Assembly: GCA_017481825.1 (NCBI GenBank)
Contig: JAFUOR010000095.1
Location: 1-49,100 of the forward strand
Length of the DNA stretch: 49,100 bases
Source of the DNA: Clostridia bacterium
Lineage (GTDB): Bacteria; Bacillota; Clostridia; Christensenellales; Aristaeellaceae
Reading direction: 5' to 3'
In this document: piece after piece, positions 7,089 to 16,410 of the stretch
Layout: each line of letters begins with the position of its first letter
How positions within the stretch are numbered: the first letter of the stretch is position 1
Made by a program: the position numbers and the translations under genes
The notes under the pieces: generated by a model
What the model was told of the DNA's origin: nothing
What the model saw: the letters and a program-made list of their open reading frames with translations, nothing else
The model's database searches: none

Positions 7089-8756
7089 TCAGAACAGTCC
7101 GGTGATCACGCCGTCTGCGGTCACGTCGATGCCCTCTGCCGCCGGAACCTTGGGCAGGCCGGGCATGGCGATGATATCGCCCGCGAAGGCCACGATGAAG
7201 CCTGCGCCGGCATTCAGGCGCACCTGACGGATGTGCAGCGTGTGTCCCTGCGGCGCGCCCAGCGCCTTGGGATCATCGGAGAAGGAATACTGGGTCTTGG
7301 CGATGCAGACGGGTGCGTTGCCCCAGCCCTCTGCTTCGAAATTAGCCAGCTGCTTGAGCACGCTGCCGCCAAAGGCCACATCGCTCGCGCCATAGATTCT
7401 GGTGGCGATGGCCCTGATCTTCTCCTTCAGGGGGAGGTCGCTCTCATAGGTGTAGGAGGGCTCGGCCTGGGGCTGGCTGTCCACAGTATCGCACACGAGC
7501 TTTGCAAGCTCCTTCACGCCTTCGCCGCCCCTGGCCCAGCCGTCGCACATTTCAACGGGCGCACCGGCAGCCTCACAGGCCTGGCGCAGCGCAGCCATTT
7601 CGGCCTCGGTGTCGGTGATAAAGCGGTTCATCGCCACGATGACCGGACGCTTCCACACGTTGCGCACGTGGTCGATGTGGGCCAGCAGGTTGCTCATGCC
7701 AGCCTTGAGGGCCTCGACGTTCTCCTTGCCCAGATCGGCCTTGGCAACGCCGCCGTGGGATTTCAGGGCGCGCACCGTGGCCACAATGACCACCGCATCC
7801 GGCCACAGACCGCTCATGCGGCACTTGATATCCAGGAACTTTTCTGCGCCCAGATCAGCACCAAAGCCTGCCTCGGTCACCACGTAGTCCGCCAGCTTCA
7901 TGGCAGTAGTGGTGGCGATTACGGAGTTGCAGCCGTGGGCGATGTTGGCAAAGGGGCCGCCATGCATGAGGGCGGGCGTGCCGTCGATGGTCTGGACGAG
8001 GTTGGGCTGGATGGCGTCACGCAGCAGGGCCGCCATCGCGCCCTCGGCCTTCAGGTCGCCAGCGGTCACCGGCGTACCGGCGTAGGTACGGGCCACCTGC
8101 AGACGGGCCAGACGGGCCTTGAGGTCATTGAAATCCTTCGCCAGGCAGAAGACCGCCATCACCTCGCTGGCGGCGGTGATATCAAAGCCATCCTCGCGGG
8201 GCGTGCCATTGGGCTTGCCGCCGATGCCGCTGACGATGGAGCGCAGCTGACGGTCATTCACATCCAGACAGCGGCGCCAGGAGACCTGACGGGGATCAAT
8301 GCCCAGCCTGTTGCCCTGCTGGATGTGGTTATCCACCATGGCAGCCAGCAGATTGTTTGCAGCGGTGATGGCGTGCAGATCGCCGGTGAAGTGCAGATTG
8401 ATCTGTTCCATGGGCAGCACCTGCGCATGGCCGCCGCCGGTCGCGCCGCCCTTCATGCCGAAGACGGGCCCCAGGGAGGGTTCGCGCAGGGCCAGCATGG
8501 CCTTCTTGCCGAGTTTGGTCATGCCGTCAGCCAGGCCGACGGACACAGTGGTCTTGCCCTCGCCCGCGGGGGTGGGGTTGATGGCGGTGACCAGAATCAG
8601 CCTGGCCTTCTTCTCGTCCCTGATTTGCAGGGGATCCACCTTGGCCACATAGCGGCCATAGGGAAAGAGCGCCTCTTCCGGGATTCCGGCGGCGCGGGCA
8701 ATATTAGCAATCAGCTGCGGCTTGGCAGCCTGGGCAATCTCAATATCAGTCGGCAT
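7089..8756 (-). CDS. fhs: Formate-tetrahydrofolate ligase
   Basis: The 555-residue length is normal for the family. The enzyme uses ATP to join formate and tetrahydrofolate into 10-formyl-THF, feeding purine synthesis and one-carbon flow. The ATP-binding motif [10 protein letters not shown] is at residues 61-70, followed by the conserved [20 protein letters not shown] region and the FTGDLHAI motif near residue 128. It is monocistronic with its own promoter upstream and a hairpin downstream. An acetogenic role is possible but not shown here, since no other Wood-Ljungdahl gene is in the window. Confidence 0.98.
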   Translation of the reverse strand: MPTDIEIAQAAKPQLIANIARAAGIPEEALFPYGRYVAKVDPLQIRDEKKARLILVTAINPTPAGEGKTTVSVGLADGMTKLGKKAMLALREPSLGPVFGMKGGATGGGHAQVLPMEQINLHFTGDLHAITAANNLLAAMVDNHIQQGNRLGIDPRQVSWRRCLDVNDRQLRSIVSGIGGKPNGTPREDGFDITAASEVMAVFCLAKDFNDLKARLARLQVARTYAGTPVTAGDLKAEGAMAALLRDAIQPNLVQTIDGTPALMHGGPFANIAHGCNSVIATTTAMKLADYVVTEAGFGADLGAEKFLDIKCRMSGLWPDAVVIVATVRALKSHGGVAKADLGKENVEALKAGMSNLLAHIDHVRNVWKRPVIVAMNRFITDTEAEMAALRQACEAAGAPVEMCDGWARGGEGVKELAKLVCDTVDSQPQAEPSYTYESDLPLKEKIRAIATRIYGASDVAFGGSVLKQLANFEAEGWGNAPVCIAKTQYSFSDDPKALGAPQGHTLHIRQVRLNAGAGFIVAFAGDIIAMPGLPKVPAAEGIDVTADGVITGLF

Positions 8757-8803
8757 AGCGATGCTCCTTTATCATGTGTTGGGGAGGGGACACATACGTC
8801 CCT

Positions 8804-8832
8804 ATTATAATGGATGGCTGATGGAATTGCAA
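8804..8832 (-). promoter_or_regulatory. Sigma-A type promoter of fhs
   Basis: On the minus strand -35 TTGCAA (8832-8827) and -10 TATAAT (8809-8804) are 17 bases apart. The leader of about 40 bases contains a small GGGAC/GTCCC hairpin but nothing like a folate riboswitch. Confidence 0.78.
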
Positions 8833-8959
8833 GGAGAAATGTCGCATGCAGGGTAAGTGATTGCCTGACTTTCCGCCGTGCAGGCTCTTTCATTTGCGGA
8901 TATTGGCGAGATTCAATTCCTTTGCTGCCTTAAAAGCACAGCGTCTCCCTTCGATGCGC

Positions 8960-10900
8960 TCAGTCCATCACAACGTTCATTTCAAAAGGGGCAAGGGTGA
9001 TGGGCTGTCCGTCCAGCATGAAGGACTTCGGCTGATCGTCATTGTTGAAGATAAACCGGGCAGTGACGCCCTTGGCGGTGCGGGTCACCAGCTCCACGCG
9101 CGGGGGCAGGTCGGGGATGCAGGAGAGTTCGGCTTCCTTCACTGCCATGCGGGTGATGTGATCGTAGAGGGGCTGTGTACCCACCGTGCCAATGTAGTAC
9201 ACCCTGCCGCTGCCGTAAAGGTTGCGGGTGATGGCGGGCGCGCCGCGGAAGTAGTCTCCGTTGTAGCGGGCCAGCACTTCTGCCGTGTCGGTTTCGAGAA
9301 TGTCACACCACTGCTTGGCATGGACCTCCGTGCCGTCATCGAATGCGACGGGCACCTGCTCCCAGCCGATGGGCGCGTACTCCACCGCATGAACGCCCGC
9401 CATATCCCGATACGTGCCGGGGAGCTGTGCCATGAGGGCGTTGTTGTGCTCGTCTTTCACGCCGCTGCGGGTGGTCAGAATGACCGTTCCTCCCTGCGCT
9501 GCAAAATCATGCAGCCGCTGTGCCACGCCTGCGTCCGTCACATACATCTCCGGCGAGCACACGATACGGAAGCCGTCCAGCTTTTCGTGCTGGCCGATGA
9601 TATCCACATTCAGGCCCAGCCCGGCGAATGCCCGGTGAAGGCGCTGCAACTGCTCCAGATAGTAGTAGCCATCGGTCTGGGGCTGAATTTTGAAGGCATA
9701 TTCGTTGTCGAAGGAGAAGAGAATCGCTACATCCGCCTTGATCTCCGCGCCTTGCAGCTTTTCCAGCTCAGCGGCGGTTTTGCACATATCGGCAAACTCG
9801 TCGAAGCGCCGTCCCGGTACATTGGAGTGGTCGATCAGCCCGTGCCAGTGCATCTCCGCGCCGATGTTCGCTGTGCGCCAGCGGAAGTGCACCACCGTGT
9901 CTGCGCCATGGGCAAAGGCCTGCAGGGCGTATCCCTTGATCATGCCGGGCAGGGGAGGCTTCTCCATGGGAGCCCAGCAGCCCTTGCCGCCGCTGAGCTG
10001 CTCCATGATCCAGAAGGGCTGACGCTTCACGCCCCGCATCATGTCCAGATGGAAAGCGTGGGAATAGCAGCTCTCCGGATCACCCGGCAGACGGGTGGCA
10101 GGATAATTGTCATAGGATATGAAGTCGAGACCGGCAAACTGATTGTAGAAATCCGGCATGTGCTCACAGAACCACACATTGGTGGTCACAGGCCTGCCGG
10201 GGCAATGCGTACGGAGCTGCGCTGCCTGCCGGTTGCTGAAATCGATGACGTTTTCCGAGCAGAAGCGGTAGAAATCCAGCATGTACGCCGGGTTCTGCCA
10301 CGCGTGAGGCAGGGAGCCATAGGGCGGCCTGATCTGCGTCCAGGAGGAGTATTCGCCGCTCCAGACCACATTGCCCCAGGCACGGTTGAGGTTTTCGACC
10401 GTGCCGTATTTCTTTTGCAGCCATGCGCGGTATTTGCCGATGCAGTGCTCGCAGTAGCAGAAGTACGCCTCCAACTCATTGTCGATCTGCCAGCCGACAA
10501 CGGCAGGATTATCCGCATAATGCTTCGCCATTTCGATGGTGATGCGGTCAGCATAATGCAGGAAGGTCGGGTTTGTCACGCATCGATGGCTGCGGATGCC
10601 AAGGTTGGTGGGTGTGCCGTCCTTCTCCACATGCACGATGTCCGGGTGCTTTTCGTAGAGCCACATGGGCGGGCAGCTGGTGGGCGTGCACAGTACCACA
10701 TCGATACCCCGCGCGGCAAAGAGCGCAACAGCCTCGTCCAACCAGGCAAAGTCGAACGCGCCGTCCCGGGGCTCCAGACGGCACCAGGCGAACTCTGCCA
10801 GCCGCACCAGCTTCACGCCGGTTTCACGCATCAGGTCTGCATCCGCCGTCCAGAGCGTTCTGTCCCAGTGCTCGGGGTAGTAATCTACGCCGATTCGCAT
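8960..10900 (-). CDS. GH42 family beta-galactosidase
   Basis: This 646-residue protein has no signal peptide and should act in the cytoplasm on galactosides or short oligosaccharides. The TIM-barrel domain shows the acid/base Glu142 in WQIDNE and the nucleophile Glu300 in FWIMEQLSG. Cys107, Cys148, Cys150 and Cys153 match the zinc cluster of GH42 enzymes. A trimerisation domain (about 380-580) and a small C-terminal beta domain follow. It is the last gene of the AraC-led minus-strand operon, 22 bases behind an oxidoreductase. With GH26 neighbours it could remove galactose from galactomannan fragments, though GH42 enzymes vary in substrate. Confidence 0.93.
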   Translation of the reverse strand: MRIGVDYYPEHWDRTLWTADADLMRETGVKLVRLAEFAWCRLEPRDGAFDFAWLDEAVALFAARGIDVVLCTPTSCPPMWLYEKHPDIVHVEKDGTPTNLGIRSHRCVTNPTFLHYADRITIEMAKHYADNPAVVGWQIDNELEAYFCYCEHCIGKYRAWLQKKYGTVENLNRAWGNVVWSGEYSSWTQIRPPYGSLPHAWQNPAYMLDFYRFCSENVIDFSNRQAAQLRTHCPGRPVTTNVWFCEHMPDFYNQFAGLDFISYDNYPATRLPGDPESCYSHAFHLDMMRGVKRQPFWIMEQLSGGKGCWAPMEKPPLPGMIKGYALQAFAHGADTVVHFRWRTANIGAEMHWHGLIDHSNVPGRRFDEFADMCKTAAELEKLQGAEIKADVAILFSFDNEYAFKIQPQTDGYYYLEQLQRLHRAFAGLGLNVDIIGQHEKLDGFRIVCSPEMYVTDAGVAQRLHDFAAQGGTVILTTRSGVKDEHNNALMAQLPGTYRDMAGVHAVEYAPIGWEQVPVAFDDGTEVHAKQWCDILETDTAEVLARYNGDYFRGAPAITRNLYGSGRVYYIGTVGTQPLYDHITRMAVKEAELSCIPDLPPRVELVTRTAKGVTARFIFNNDDQPKSFMLDGQPITLAPFEMNVVMD

Positions 10901-10922
10901 GGCTTCTTCCTCCTGTCCGTGT

Positions 10923-12002
10923 TTATCGGATCACAACCGCCTTCTCCTGGGCCTGCAGGCAGAGCTCCGCCGCCTTGAAGGCATGGTGCTGGGTCATGGC
11001 GTTTTCTGTGCGGTTCAGCGAGTCGAGGATCAGTTGGCCAAAGAAGGGGCAGCCTGCACCGTCAGCGTTGAAGTAGCGTTCAGACTGGCCGTTGACGAGG
11101 AAAACATGGTCGCCGCCCTCCATGGAGGTACCGACGTTGATGTACTTGCGCAGCTCGATGTAGCCCTTCGTGCCGATGATGAGCGTGCGGCCATCGCCCC
11201 AGGTGCGCAGACCATCGGGCGTGAACCAGTCCACGCGGAAGTAGTTGGTTGTGCCCTTCGCCCCCACGATATTGCAGTCGCCGAAGTCGTCCAGTTCGGG
11301 ATACTGCGGATTGGCGTAGTTGCCGATGCGGCTGTAGGTGACCCGGGCCTCCTCTTCGCCTGCGAAGTACAGGTACTGCTCAATCTGATGGCTGCCGATG
11401 TCGCAGAGGATACCGCCGTACTTCTCCTTTTCAAAGAACCACGCCGGGCGGCTCGGTGCATTCAGCCGGTGCGGGCCGAAGCCCTCCACATGGATGACCT
11501 CGCCGATTTCGCCCGCTGCGATCATCTGGCCTGCCAGCGTTGCCGCCTGGCAGTGGATGCGCTCGCCGTAGTAGACCATGTACTTGCGCCCTGTTGCCGC
11601 TGCTTTTTTCTTTGCGGCATTCAGCTGCGCCATGGTGGTGAAGGGTGCTTTGTCGGTGAAGTAATCCTTGCCTGCGTCCATCACGCGAAGGCCCAGAGGG
11701 CCGCGCTCGCTGGTGATGTGCGCGCCGCAGATCATGTGGGTATCCTTGTCGGCGAGGGCCTCCTCCTCGCTGCGGGCGGCGAGGGCCTGCGGATAGGTCT
11801 TGATGAAGCGCGCCACCTTCTCCGGATCGGGGTCGTAGACGTACTTCAGCGTGCCGCCTGCCTCCAGCAGCGCGTTGGTCATGCCGTAGATGTGACCGTG
11901 ATCAAGGTGCGTGGCAGAAAAGACGAACTCGCCCGGCTTGACCACCGGCTGGGGCTTGCCCACGGGCGCGTAGTTCATACCGTCGGATGCGTTGACTTTC
12001 AT
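10923..12002 (-). CDS. Gfo/Idh/MocA-like oxidoreductase with atypical nucleotide motif
   Basis: This 359-residue protein has the two-domain layout of the family. The Rossmann part gives FVFSATHLDHGHIYGM instead of the normal GxGxxG glycine loop, and TDKAPF replaces the EKP motif. An N-terminal extension of about 25 residues precedes the first strand. The C-terminal domain carries GGILCDIGSHQIEQ, matching the usual GG...H..D/E active-site region. Such enzymes use NAD(P) to oxidise or reduce sugar hydroxyls. It starts 13 bases after the preceding oxidoreductase stop codon, so the two may act together. Substrate and cofactor are unknown; the altered motif leaves dehydrogenase activity uncertain. 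Confidence 0.82.
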   Translation of the reverse strand: MKVNASDGMNYAPVGKPQPVVKPGEFVFSATHLDHGHIYGMTNALLEAGGTLKYVYDPDPEKVARFIKTYPQALAARSEEEALADKDTHMICGAHITSERGPLGLRVMDAGKDYFTDKAPFTTMAQLNAAKKKAAATGRKYMVYYGERIHCQAATLAGQMIAAGEIGEVIHVEGFGPHRLNAPSRPAWFFEKEKYGGILCDIGSHQIEQYLYFAGEEEARVTYSRIGNYANPQYPELDDFGDCNIVGAKGTTNYFRVDWFTPDGLRTWGDGRTLIIGTKGYIELRKYINVGTSMEGGDHVFLVNGQSERYFNADGAGCPFFGQLILDSLNRTENAMTQHHAFKAAELCLQAQEKAVVIR

Positions 12003-12015
12003 CTGTTTCTCCTCC

Positions 12016-13167
12016 TCACTTCTGGTAGCTGCTGCCCAGCGTGATGGCGCCGGACAGTTCAGCCGCAGACACGGTTTTCTCGTAGAAATGCGGCACGCTC
12101 TTCATGATGCCCTCAACGGTATAGAAGGGATCGTCCTTTTGCAGCGGCAGCGTGACGGTCTGGCCGATCGTTCCGGCCTTGTAGATGGCGGTGATCAGCT
12201 CGATCGTGCGGCGGCCGTCCTCGCCGGCGATGGCGACGGGCGCATCTGTCTCAATGGCGGTCAGCACGTTTTCGATCTGCCCGTCGTGTCCATGCCACTT
12301 CATGCGGGGCAGCGCGGCGGCATAGTCAGCAATCTCTTTCTCCAGCGTCTCGTTGCGCGTGGGGAAGCCGTTGCCCATGGAGGATGATGCGTACACTGCA
12401 AAGGGTGCGGCAATCTTCGCCTTCTCGCACTGGAAAACCAGCTGCTGCTCCTCGCCGTGGTGCACCACCGAGGCAGTCAGCTGCGCCAGTGCGCCGGGGT
12501 ACTGCAGGATGGACGCAGAGAGATCCTCCACCTCCGCATTGTCATGGGCGACGTTCGCCAGGATGCTCGTCACCTTTTCGGGCAGACCCATCATCCAGCA
12601 AAGCATGTCGATGTGGTGGACGGCATGGTTCAGCGTGCAGCCGCCGCCCTCCTTTTCCCACGTGCCGCGCCACCACAGGTCATAGTAGCAGTGGCCGCGC
12701 CACCAGAAGGAATCCACCTGCGCCGAGCGCACCGGGCCTGCAAGGCCGGAATCCAGCACCGCTTTCAGATCGGCAATGGGCTGGCGGAAACGGTTCTGCG
12801 CGATGATGGAGAGCTTCCTGCCGCTCTCGTCCCGGGCGCGCAGCATCGCGTCGCACTCCTCAAGGGATGCGGCCATGGGCTTTTCGCACACGACGTTCTT
12901 GTCCGCGCGCAGGCTGTTGATGCTGATGGACGCATGCACATAGGGCGGCGTGCACACATCGACCAGGTCGATATCCGTGCGGTCAAGGATCTTCAAGTGG
13001 TCGTCATACACATCAGCGTTCAGGCCGTACTTTTCCTTCATGCGCTGTGCCTTTTCCGGCACGATGTCCACCAGCGCGACAATCTCGCACCGCTCCGGAA
13101 AGTTCAGGTAGGCCTGCACATGGGCATGGGCAATGCTGCCCGTGCCGACGATGGCAACTCGGATCAT
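12016..13167 (-). CDS. Gfo/Idh/MocA family oxidoreductase
   Basis: The 383-residue start is at MIRVAIVGTGSIAHAHV, where GAGGAGGAAAAC lies just upstream; a longer frame would run into the previous gene. The N-terminal Rossmann domain has GTGSIA and the cofactor-side EKP motif (CEKPMAAS). The C-terminal domain holds EGGGCTLNHAVHHIDM, the likely active-site His/Asp region. It is probably an NAD(P)-dependent sugar dehydrogenase. It lies between the cytosolic GH26 gene (16 bases upstream) and the atypical oxidoreductase (13 bases downstream), so the three are surely one transcript. Substrate not determinable. Confidence 0.93.
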   Translation of the reverse strand: MIRVAIVGTGSIAHAHVQAYLNFPERCEIVALVDIVPEKAQRMKEKYGLNADVYDDHLKILDRTDIDLVDVCTPPYVHASISINSLRADKNVVCEKPMAASLEECDAMLRARDESGRKLSIIAQNRFRQPIADLKAVLDSGLAGPVRSAQVDSFWWRGHCYYDLWWRGTWEKEGGGCTLNHAVHHIDMLCWMMGLPEKVTSILANVAHDNAEVEDLSASILQYPGALAQLTASVVHHGEEQQLVFQCEKAKIAAPFAVYASSSMGNGFPTRNETLEKEIADYAAALPRMKWHGHDGQIENVLTAIETDAPVAIAGEDGRRTIELITAIYKAGTIGQTVTLPLQKDDPFYTVEGIMKSVPHFYEKTVSAAELSGAITLGSSYQK

Positions 13168-13183
13168 GTCGTTTTCCTCCTCA

Positions 13184-14152
13184 TCAGCGGTCAATGGGCC
13201 GCGCGGGCAGCTTGTCCAGCGTGATCGCATAAGCATGGTGATACAGATTGCGCAGCGCTTCAAAGCTGTTATGCTGCTCGGTCAGGGTGAAGTCGCCGCT
13301 CCATGTCATGTACCACAGCCACGGCGCGTGCTCATGCTGGAGCGCGTCGCCATCGGGGATGATGCCCGTTTCTGCGATGGCAGCGCCCTTGTCAGCGGAT
13401 GTGATGTTCCGCAGCTCATCATATCTGTCCCGGAATGCGCCGTGGGCATGGGCTGGCGGATACTGATCGCGGGAGATGATATCGCAGTAGTCATCGCCCA
13501 CATAGCCCTCAGGCCGGGGATTGTTCCACACCCAGATCAGGTTGTCCAGATGATGGTGCTGCGTATAGCGGCGGAACATCAGCCGGTACAGCTCGCGTGC
13601 GGCTTCCATGCCCTTGGCGCCCCACCAGAACCACTTACCCTCCGCCTCATGGAAGGGCCGCCACAGGATGGGAATATGCGCGTCGCAGAAGGGCTCCAAA
13701 AGCGCCGCCATGTGGTCAAGGTCGTGAAGGAGGGCCGTATGCTCCGGTGTTCCTTCCACAAGGGCTGCTTCTGCGTCGAAGTCCGTATTTTCGGTGAAGA
13801 AGGCCTTGTCGCGTCCGCCCAGGGGCGAGAACCAGTGCCAGGTGAAGGTCAGCAGGCCGCCGCGCTGCGCCCAGGACATGGCCAGGTCAAGGGTGCCGCG
13901 GTTATTGAGCACCTCGGTCACGCAGGGCTCGCTTGCATCCTCCAGATGGATGTTGGGCGAATACGCCAGCAGCTCAAAGCCGCAGAGGGCGGGCAGCTTG
14001 CCAGTTTCCCGCAGGATCAGCGCCAGCTCCTCCTGCGCTCTGGTCAGGGTGTGCTGGCCCGTCAGGATACCCTTGCCCTCGATGCTGGCAAGGTATTCCA
14101 GCAGGGCACGGGCCTCCTGCTGGGCATTGGGATTGCATGGGGTGACGATCAT
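13184..14152 (-). CDS. GH26 family glycoside hydrolase, cytosolic (mannanase-like)
   Basis: This is a compact 322-residue GH26 catalytic domain without a signal peptide. The acid/base Glu169 is in WRPFHEAEG and the nucleophile Glu261 in AAIAETGIIPD, each preceded by the usual strands. It also carries FTWHWFSP and WVWNNPRPE, shared with the secreted GH26 at 19901. GH26 members cut beta-1,4-mannan, mixed beta-glucan or beta-1,3-xylan. As a cytosolic protein it most likely degrades imported manno-oligosaccharides, perhaps as an exo-acting or mannobiose-releasing enzyme. It lies between two oxidoreductase genes in the AraC-led operon. Confidence 0.92.
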   Translation of the reverse strand: MIVTPCNPNAQQEARALLEYLASIEGKGILTGQHTLTRAQEELALILRETGKLPALCGFELLAYSPNIHLEDASEPCVTEVLNNRGTLDLAMSWAQRGGLLTFTWHWFSPLGGRDKAFFTENTDFDAEAALVEGTPEHTALLHDLDHMAALLEPFCDAHIPILWRPFHEAEGKWFWWGAKGMEAARELYRLMFRRYTQHHHLDNLIWVWNNPRPEGYVGDDYCDIISRDQYPPAHAHGAFRDRYDELRNITSADKGAAIAETGIIPDGDALQHEHAPWLWYMTWSGDFTLTEQHNSFEALRNLYHHAYAITLDKLPARPIDR

Positions 14153-14178
14153 ATGTGCCTCCTGTTGATATCAGCGCT

Positions 14179-15354
14179 TCACCAGTTGACCTGCCAGCGC
14201 TGGCTGTAGCTGTCCGAGCCGCCTGTTCGCTCCTGTGCTGCCTTGAGGGCGGATGCCTTTGCGTGCTCTTCCAGCAGCCGGTCAAATGCAGCGGTATCCA
14301 TCGGCAGCGAGACGGGGGCATTGCCCGTCCACTGGGAGAGGTACGCAGCGTTGGACAGCGCCAGCTCGTTCAGCGCGTCACGCCCGGGAGAGAGCAGCGG
14401 TTCGCCATGGAGGATGCTGTTGGCCCAATTTTGAAGGATGCCTGCATGGGCCGTTTCCGGTTCGGTGGGACGGTATTCCTCATAATCAAAGGGAATCCTG
14501 GCGAAGTTCTCCTTCGACTGGAAGCAGAATTCCCGCTCCGGCTCCTTCAGCCGCCACCATTTGAGCACGCCGCCTTCCAGCACCAGCTTGCCCCGGTCGC
14601 CCGAGATTTCCAGCCGGTTCGTACCGGGGGATTCGCCGGTGGAGGTGATGAACACGCCCGTTGCGCCGTTGGCGTAGCGGGTGAAGATGGTCGCGTCGTC
14701 CTCCACCTCAATGCGGTGATAACGGGCAATGTCGCAATAGGCGCTGACGCTTTGGGGCATGCCGCAGATCCACTGCCACAAATCAAGGTTGTGCGGCGCC
14801 TGATTGAGCAGCACGCCGCCGCCTTCGCCTGCCCATGTGGCGCGCCATGCGCCGGAATCGTAATAGTGCTGCGTGCGGTACCAGTTCGTAATGATCCACA
14901 CCGTCCGCTTGAGTTCCCCCAGGTCACCGCCCTGCACGATTTCCCGCGCCCTTCGGAACAGCGGGTTCGTGCGCTGGTTGAGCATGACGGCGAAGGTGCG
15001 TCCGCTCCGGTCAGCGGCGTCGCACAGCGCCTGCGCCCTGGACAGCGCCACGTCGATGGGTTTTTCCACCAGGACATGCAAACCGGCCTGCAGCGCTTCC
15101 ATCGCCACATCGCTGTGTGCGGGATGCGGTACGGCGACGATCACCGCGTCTGCAGCGGCAGCGGCGATCAGCTCCTGTACGGAGGCATAGCAGGGCACAT
15201 CAGGAAAGTGCTCGCGGCAAAAGGTCTGCCGGGTGGGCGAAAGGTCACACAGCACACTGAGCGTCAGGCCGTCGATGCGGCCCTGCGCGATGCAGCTGGC
15301 ATGGGCAGAACCCATATTGCCCACGCCGATCACGGCTGTACGGATCGGTTTCAT
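14179..15354 (-). CDS. Gfo/Idh/MocA family oxidoreductase (first gene after araC-type regulator)
   Basis: This 391-residue protein starts MKPIRTAVIGVGNMGSAH, with the glycine loop at residues 10-15 and EKPIDVA as the EKP motif. The catalytic domain contains SGAWRATWAGEGGG followed by a NQAPHNLD site, a set it shares almost word for word with the oxidoreductase at 21409, so the two are close paralogues on opposite flanks of the locus. It is probably an NAD(P)-dependent dehydrogenase acting on a sugar or glycoside. GGAGG lies about six bases before the ATG. It follows the regulator gene by 43 bases and precedes the GH26 gene by 26. Confidence 0.93.
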   Translation of the reverse strand: MKPIRTAVIGVGNMGSAHASCIAQGRIDGLTLSVLCDLSPTRQTFCREHFPDVPCYASVQELIAAAAADAVIVAVPHPAHSDVAMEALQAGLHVLVEKPIDVALSRAQALCDAADRSGRTFAVMLNQRTNPLFRRAREIVQGGDLGELKRTVWIITNWYRTQHYYDSGAWRATWAGEGGGVLLNQAPHNLDLWQWICGMPQSVSAYCDIARYHRIEVEDDATIFTRYANGATGVFITSTGESPGTNRLEISGDRGKLVLEGGVLKWWRLKEPEREFCFQSKENFARIPFDYEEYRPTEPETAHAGILQNWANSILHGEPLLSPGRDALNELALSNAAYLSQWTGNAPVSLPMDTAAFDRLLEEHAKASALKAAQERTGGSDSYSQRWQVNW

Positions 15355-15397
15355 GATTCAACCTCCTGCACGGCATGCCCATCACGAAACTGTGCGC

Positions 15398-16267
15398 TCA
15401 CTCCTGCTGCGACTTGCTGTACTGATTCGGCGACTTTCCTGTGCGAGCCTTGAAGGCGCGGTAGAAACTCGTATAATCCGTAAAGCCGCTCTGCTCGCAG
15501 GCCTGATTGGGCTTTGCTCCCTGCTCAATCAGCTGCTGAGCCAGAATGATACGTCTGGTCAGGATGTACTGATAGATGGACATGCCGGTGTAATCCTTGA
15601 ATTCGTGCAGCAGTACGTACTTGCTGATGCCAAACACCTCCGCCAGATGATCCAGCGAAAGCGGCTGCGCGGCATTCTGGTTGATGTAGCGGATCAGGTC
15701 GTTCATCCGGGAGGATGCACTGTCTGCTTCCGGGGTGATGCTCTCCTCCAGCAGCTTGAGTAGTCTGATGAGATACATGGTCATCCGGCAGCGGTTGGCA
15801 AGGACGCCAGCAGGAGAGGTGTCCATCGCCGCCTCAATGATTTCATCGGCCATGGGAACAAGGTCAAGCACTGCCTGCTGGCCCGGGCGGAAGCAGTACC
15901 GTCCGCCCGCCGTCAGATTGTCCAGCTTCTCAATGAAATTGTAGTCCTCCGTGCTGACTGCGCTCAGATATTCCCTGGACAAATAAATATAGAACCGCTC
16001 ATAAGGCTGGGAGGGATCGGTGTGGGTAACACGGTGCATGCACTGGGGCGGATAGATCAGCGCTTCGCCAAGCACGGGATTCAGATCCAGCTCCTCCACA
16101 ATGACCTTCAAAGAGCCGCGCAGAAGAAAATAGATTTCATAGTGACCATGTCCATGATAAATGGACGGCTGGGGATTCGTGTTGGTGGAATGGTAGATCT
16201 CAAATTCACGCCCCTCGGGCATCTGATTTTCAAACCGCCAAACCGGGTGATTGATCATCTGAATCAT
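15398..16267 (-). CDS. AraC family transcriptional regulator
   Basis: The 289-residue protein has an N-terminal cupin-type sensing domain (HGHGHYEIYFLLRG, about residues 38-51) and a C-terminal double helix-turn-helix (about 190-285) with the family's end motif YTSFYRAFKARTGKSP. It should bind a sugar and activate the glycan genes on both sides of it. It is the first gene of the minus-strand operon. GAGGAG lies seven bases before the ATG at 16267, and a second ATG nine bases in is a weaker alternative. Confidence 0.95.
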   Translation of the reverse strand: MIQMINHPVWRFENQMPEGREFEIYHSTNTNPQPSIYHGHGHYEIYFLLRGSLKVIVEELDLNPVLGEALIYPPQCMHRVTHTDPSQPYERFYIYLSREYLSAVSTEDYNFIEKLDNLTAGGRYCFRPGQQAVLDLVPMADEIIEAAMDTSPAGVLANRCRMTMYLIRLLKLLEESITPEADSASSRMNDLIRYINQNAAQPLSLDHLAEVFGISKYVLLHEFKDYTGMSIYQYILTRRIILAQQLIEQGAKPNQACEQSGFTDYTSFYRAFKARTGKSPNQYSKSQQE

Positions 16268-16288
16268 GTCGGACTCCTCTGTATTTAT

Positions 16289-16317
16289 ATTTTACAGCAA
16301 TTTTTGCAAAAAATCAA
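16289..16317 (-). promoter_or_regulatory. Promoter of the AraC-led operon
   Basis: Minus-strand -35 TTGATT (16317-16312) and -10 TAAAAT (16294-16289) are 17 bases apart, just upstream of the regulator gene. The same TTGATT -35 with 17-base spacing occurs at the other minus-strand glycan promoter (23528-23500). Confidence 0.72.
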
Positions 16318-16341
16318 GATTTTTAAGAAGGATTTTGCAAA
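16302..16341. promoter_or_regulatory. Two TTTTGCAAA boxes in the divergent control region
   Basis: TTTTGCAAA occurs at 16302-16310 and again at 16333-16341, 31 bases apart, about three helical turns. They lie between the divergent regulator operon and the secreted-protein operon. The first box falls between -10 and -35 of the minus-strand promoter and the second upstream of it. Use as AraC-type regulator sites is inferred. Confidence 0.45.
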
Positions 16342-16410
16342 TGTTGATAGAATATCTATGACAACAAACGTTACATCTTCCCGCACATTGTGGCAGAAGG
16401 GAGGTTAATT

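Noticed and set aside
8757-8803. A possible folate (THF) riboswitch upstream of fhs
   Set aside because: The leader is about 40 bases with one small stem. This is too short, and the conserved THF elements are missing.
8861-10978. A 705-codon open frame on the plus strand opposite the GH42 gene
   Set aside because: It has no recognisable domain and no credible start signal, and it overlaps a gene with intact catalytic motifs. High GC and codon bias explain such mirror frames.
16339-16363. A clear sigma-A promoter for the TTG-started secreted gene
   Set aside because: TAGAAT (16348-16353) could be a -10, but no acceptable -35 lies 16-18 bases upstream. It may need activator help. Not listed as a feature.
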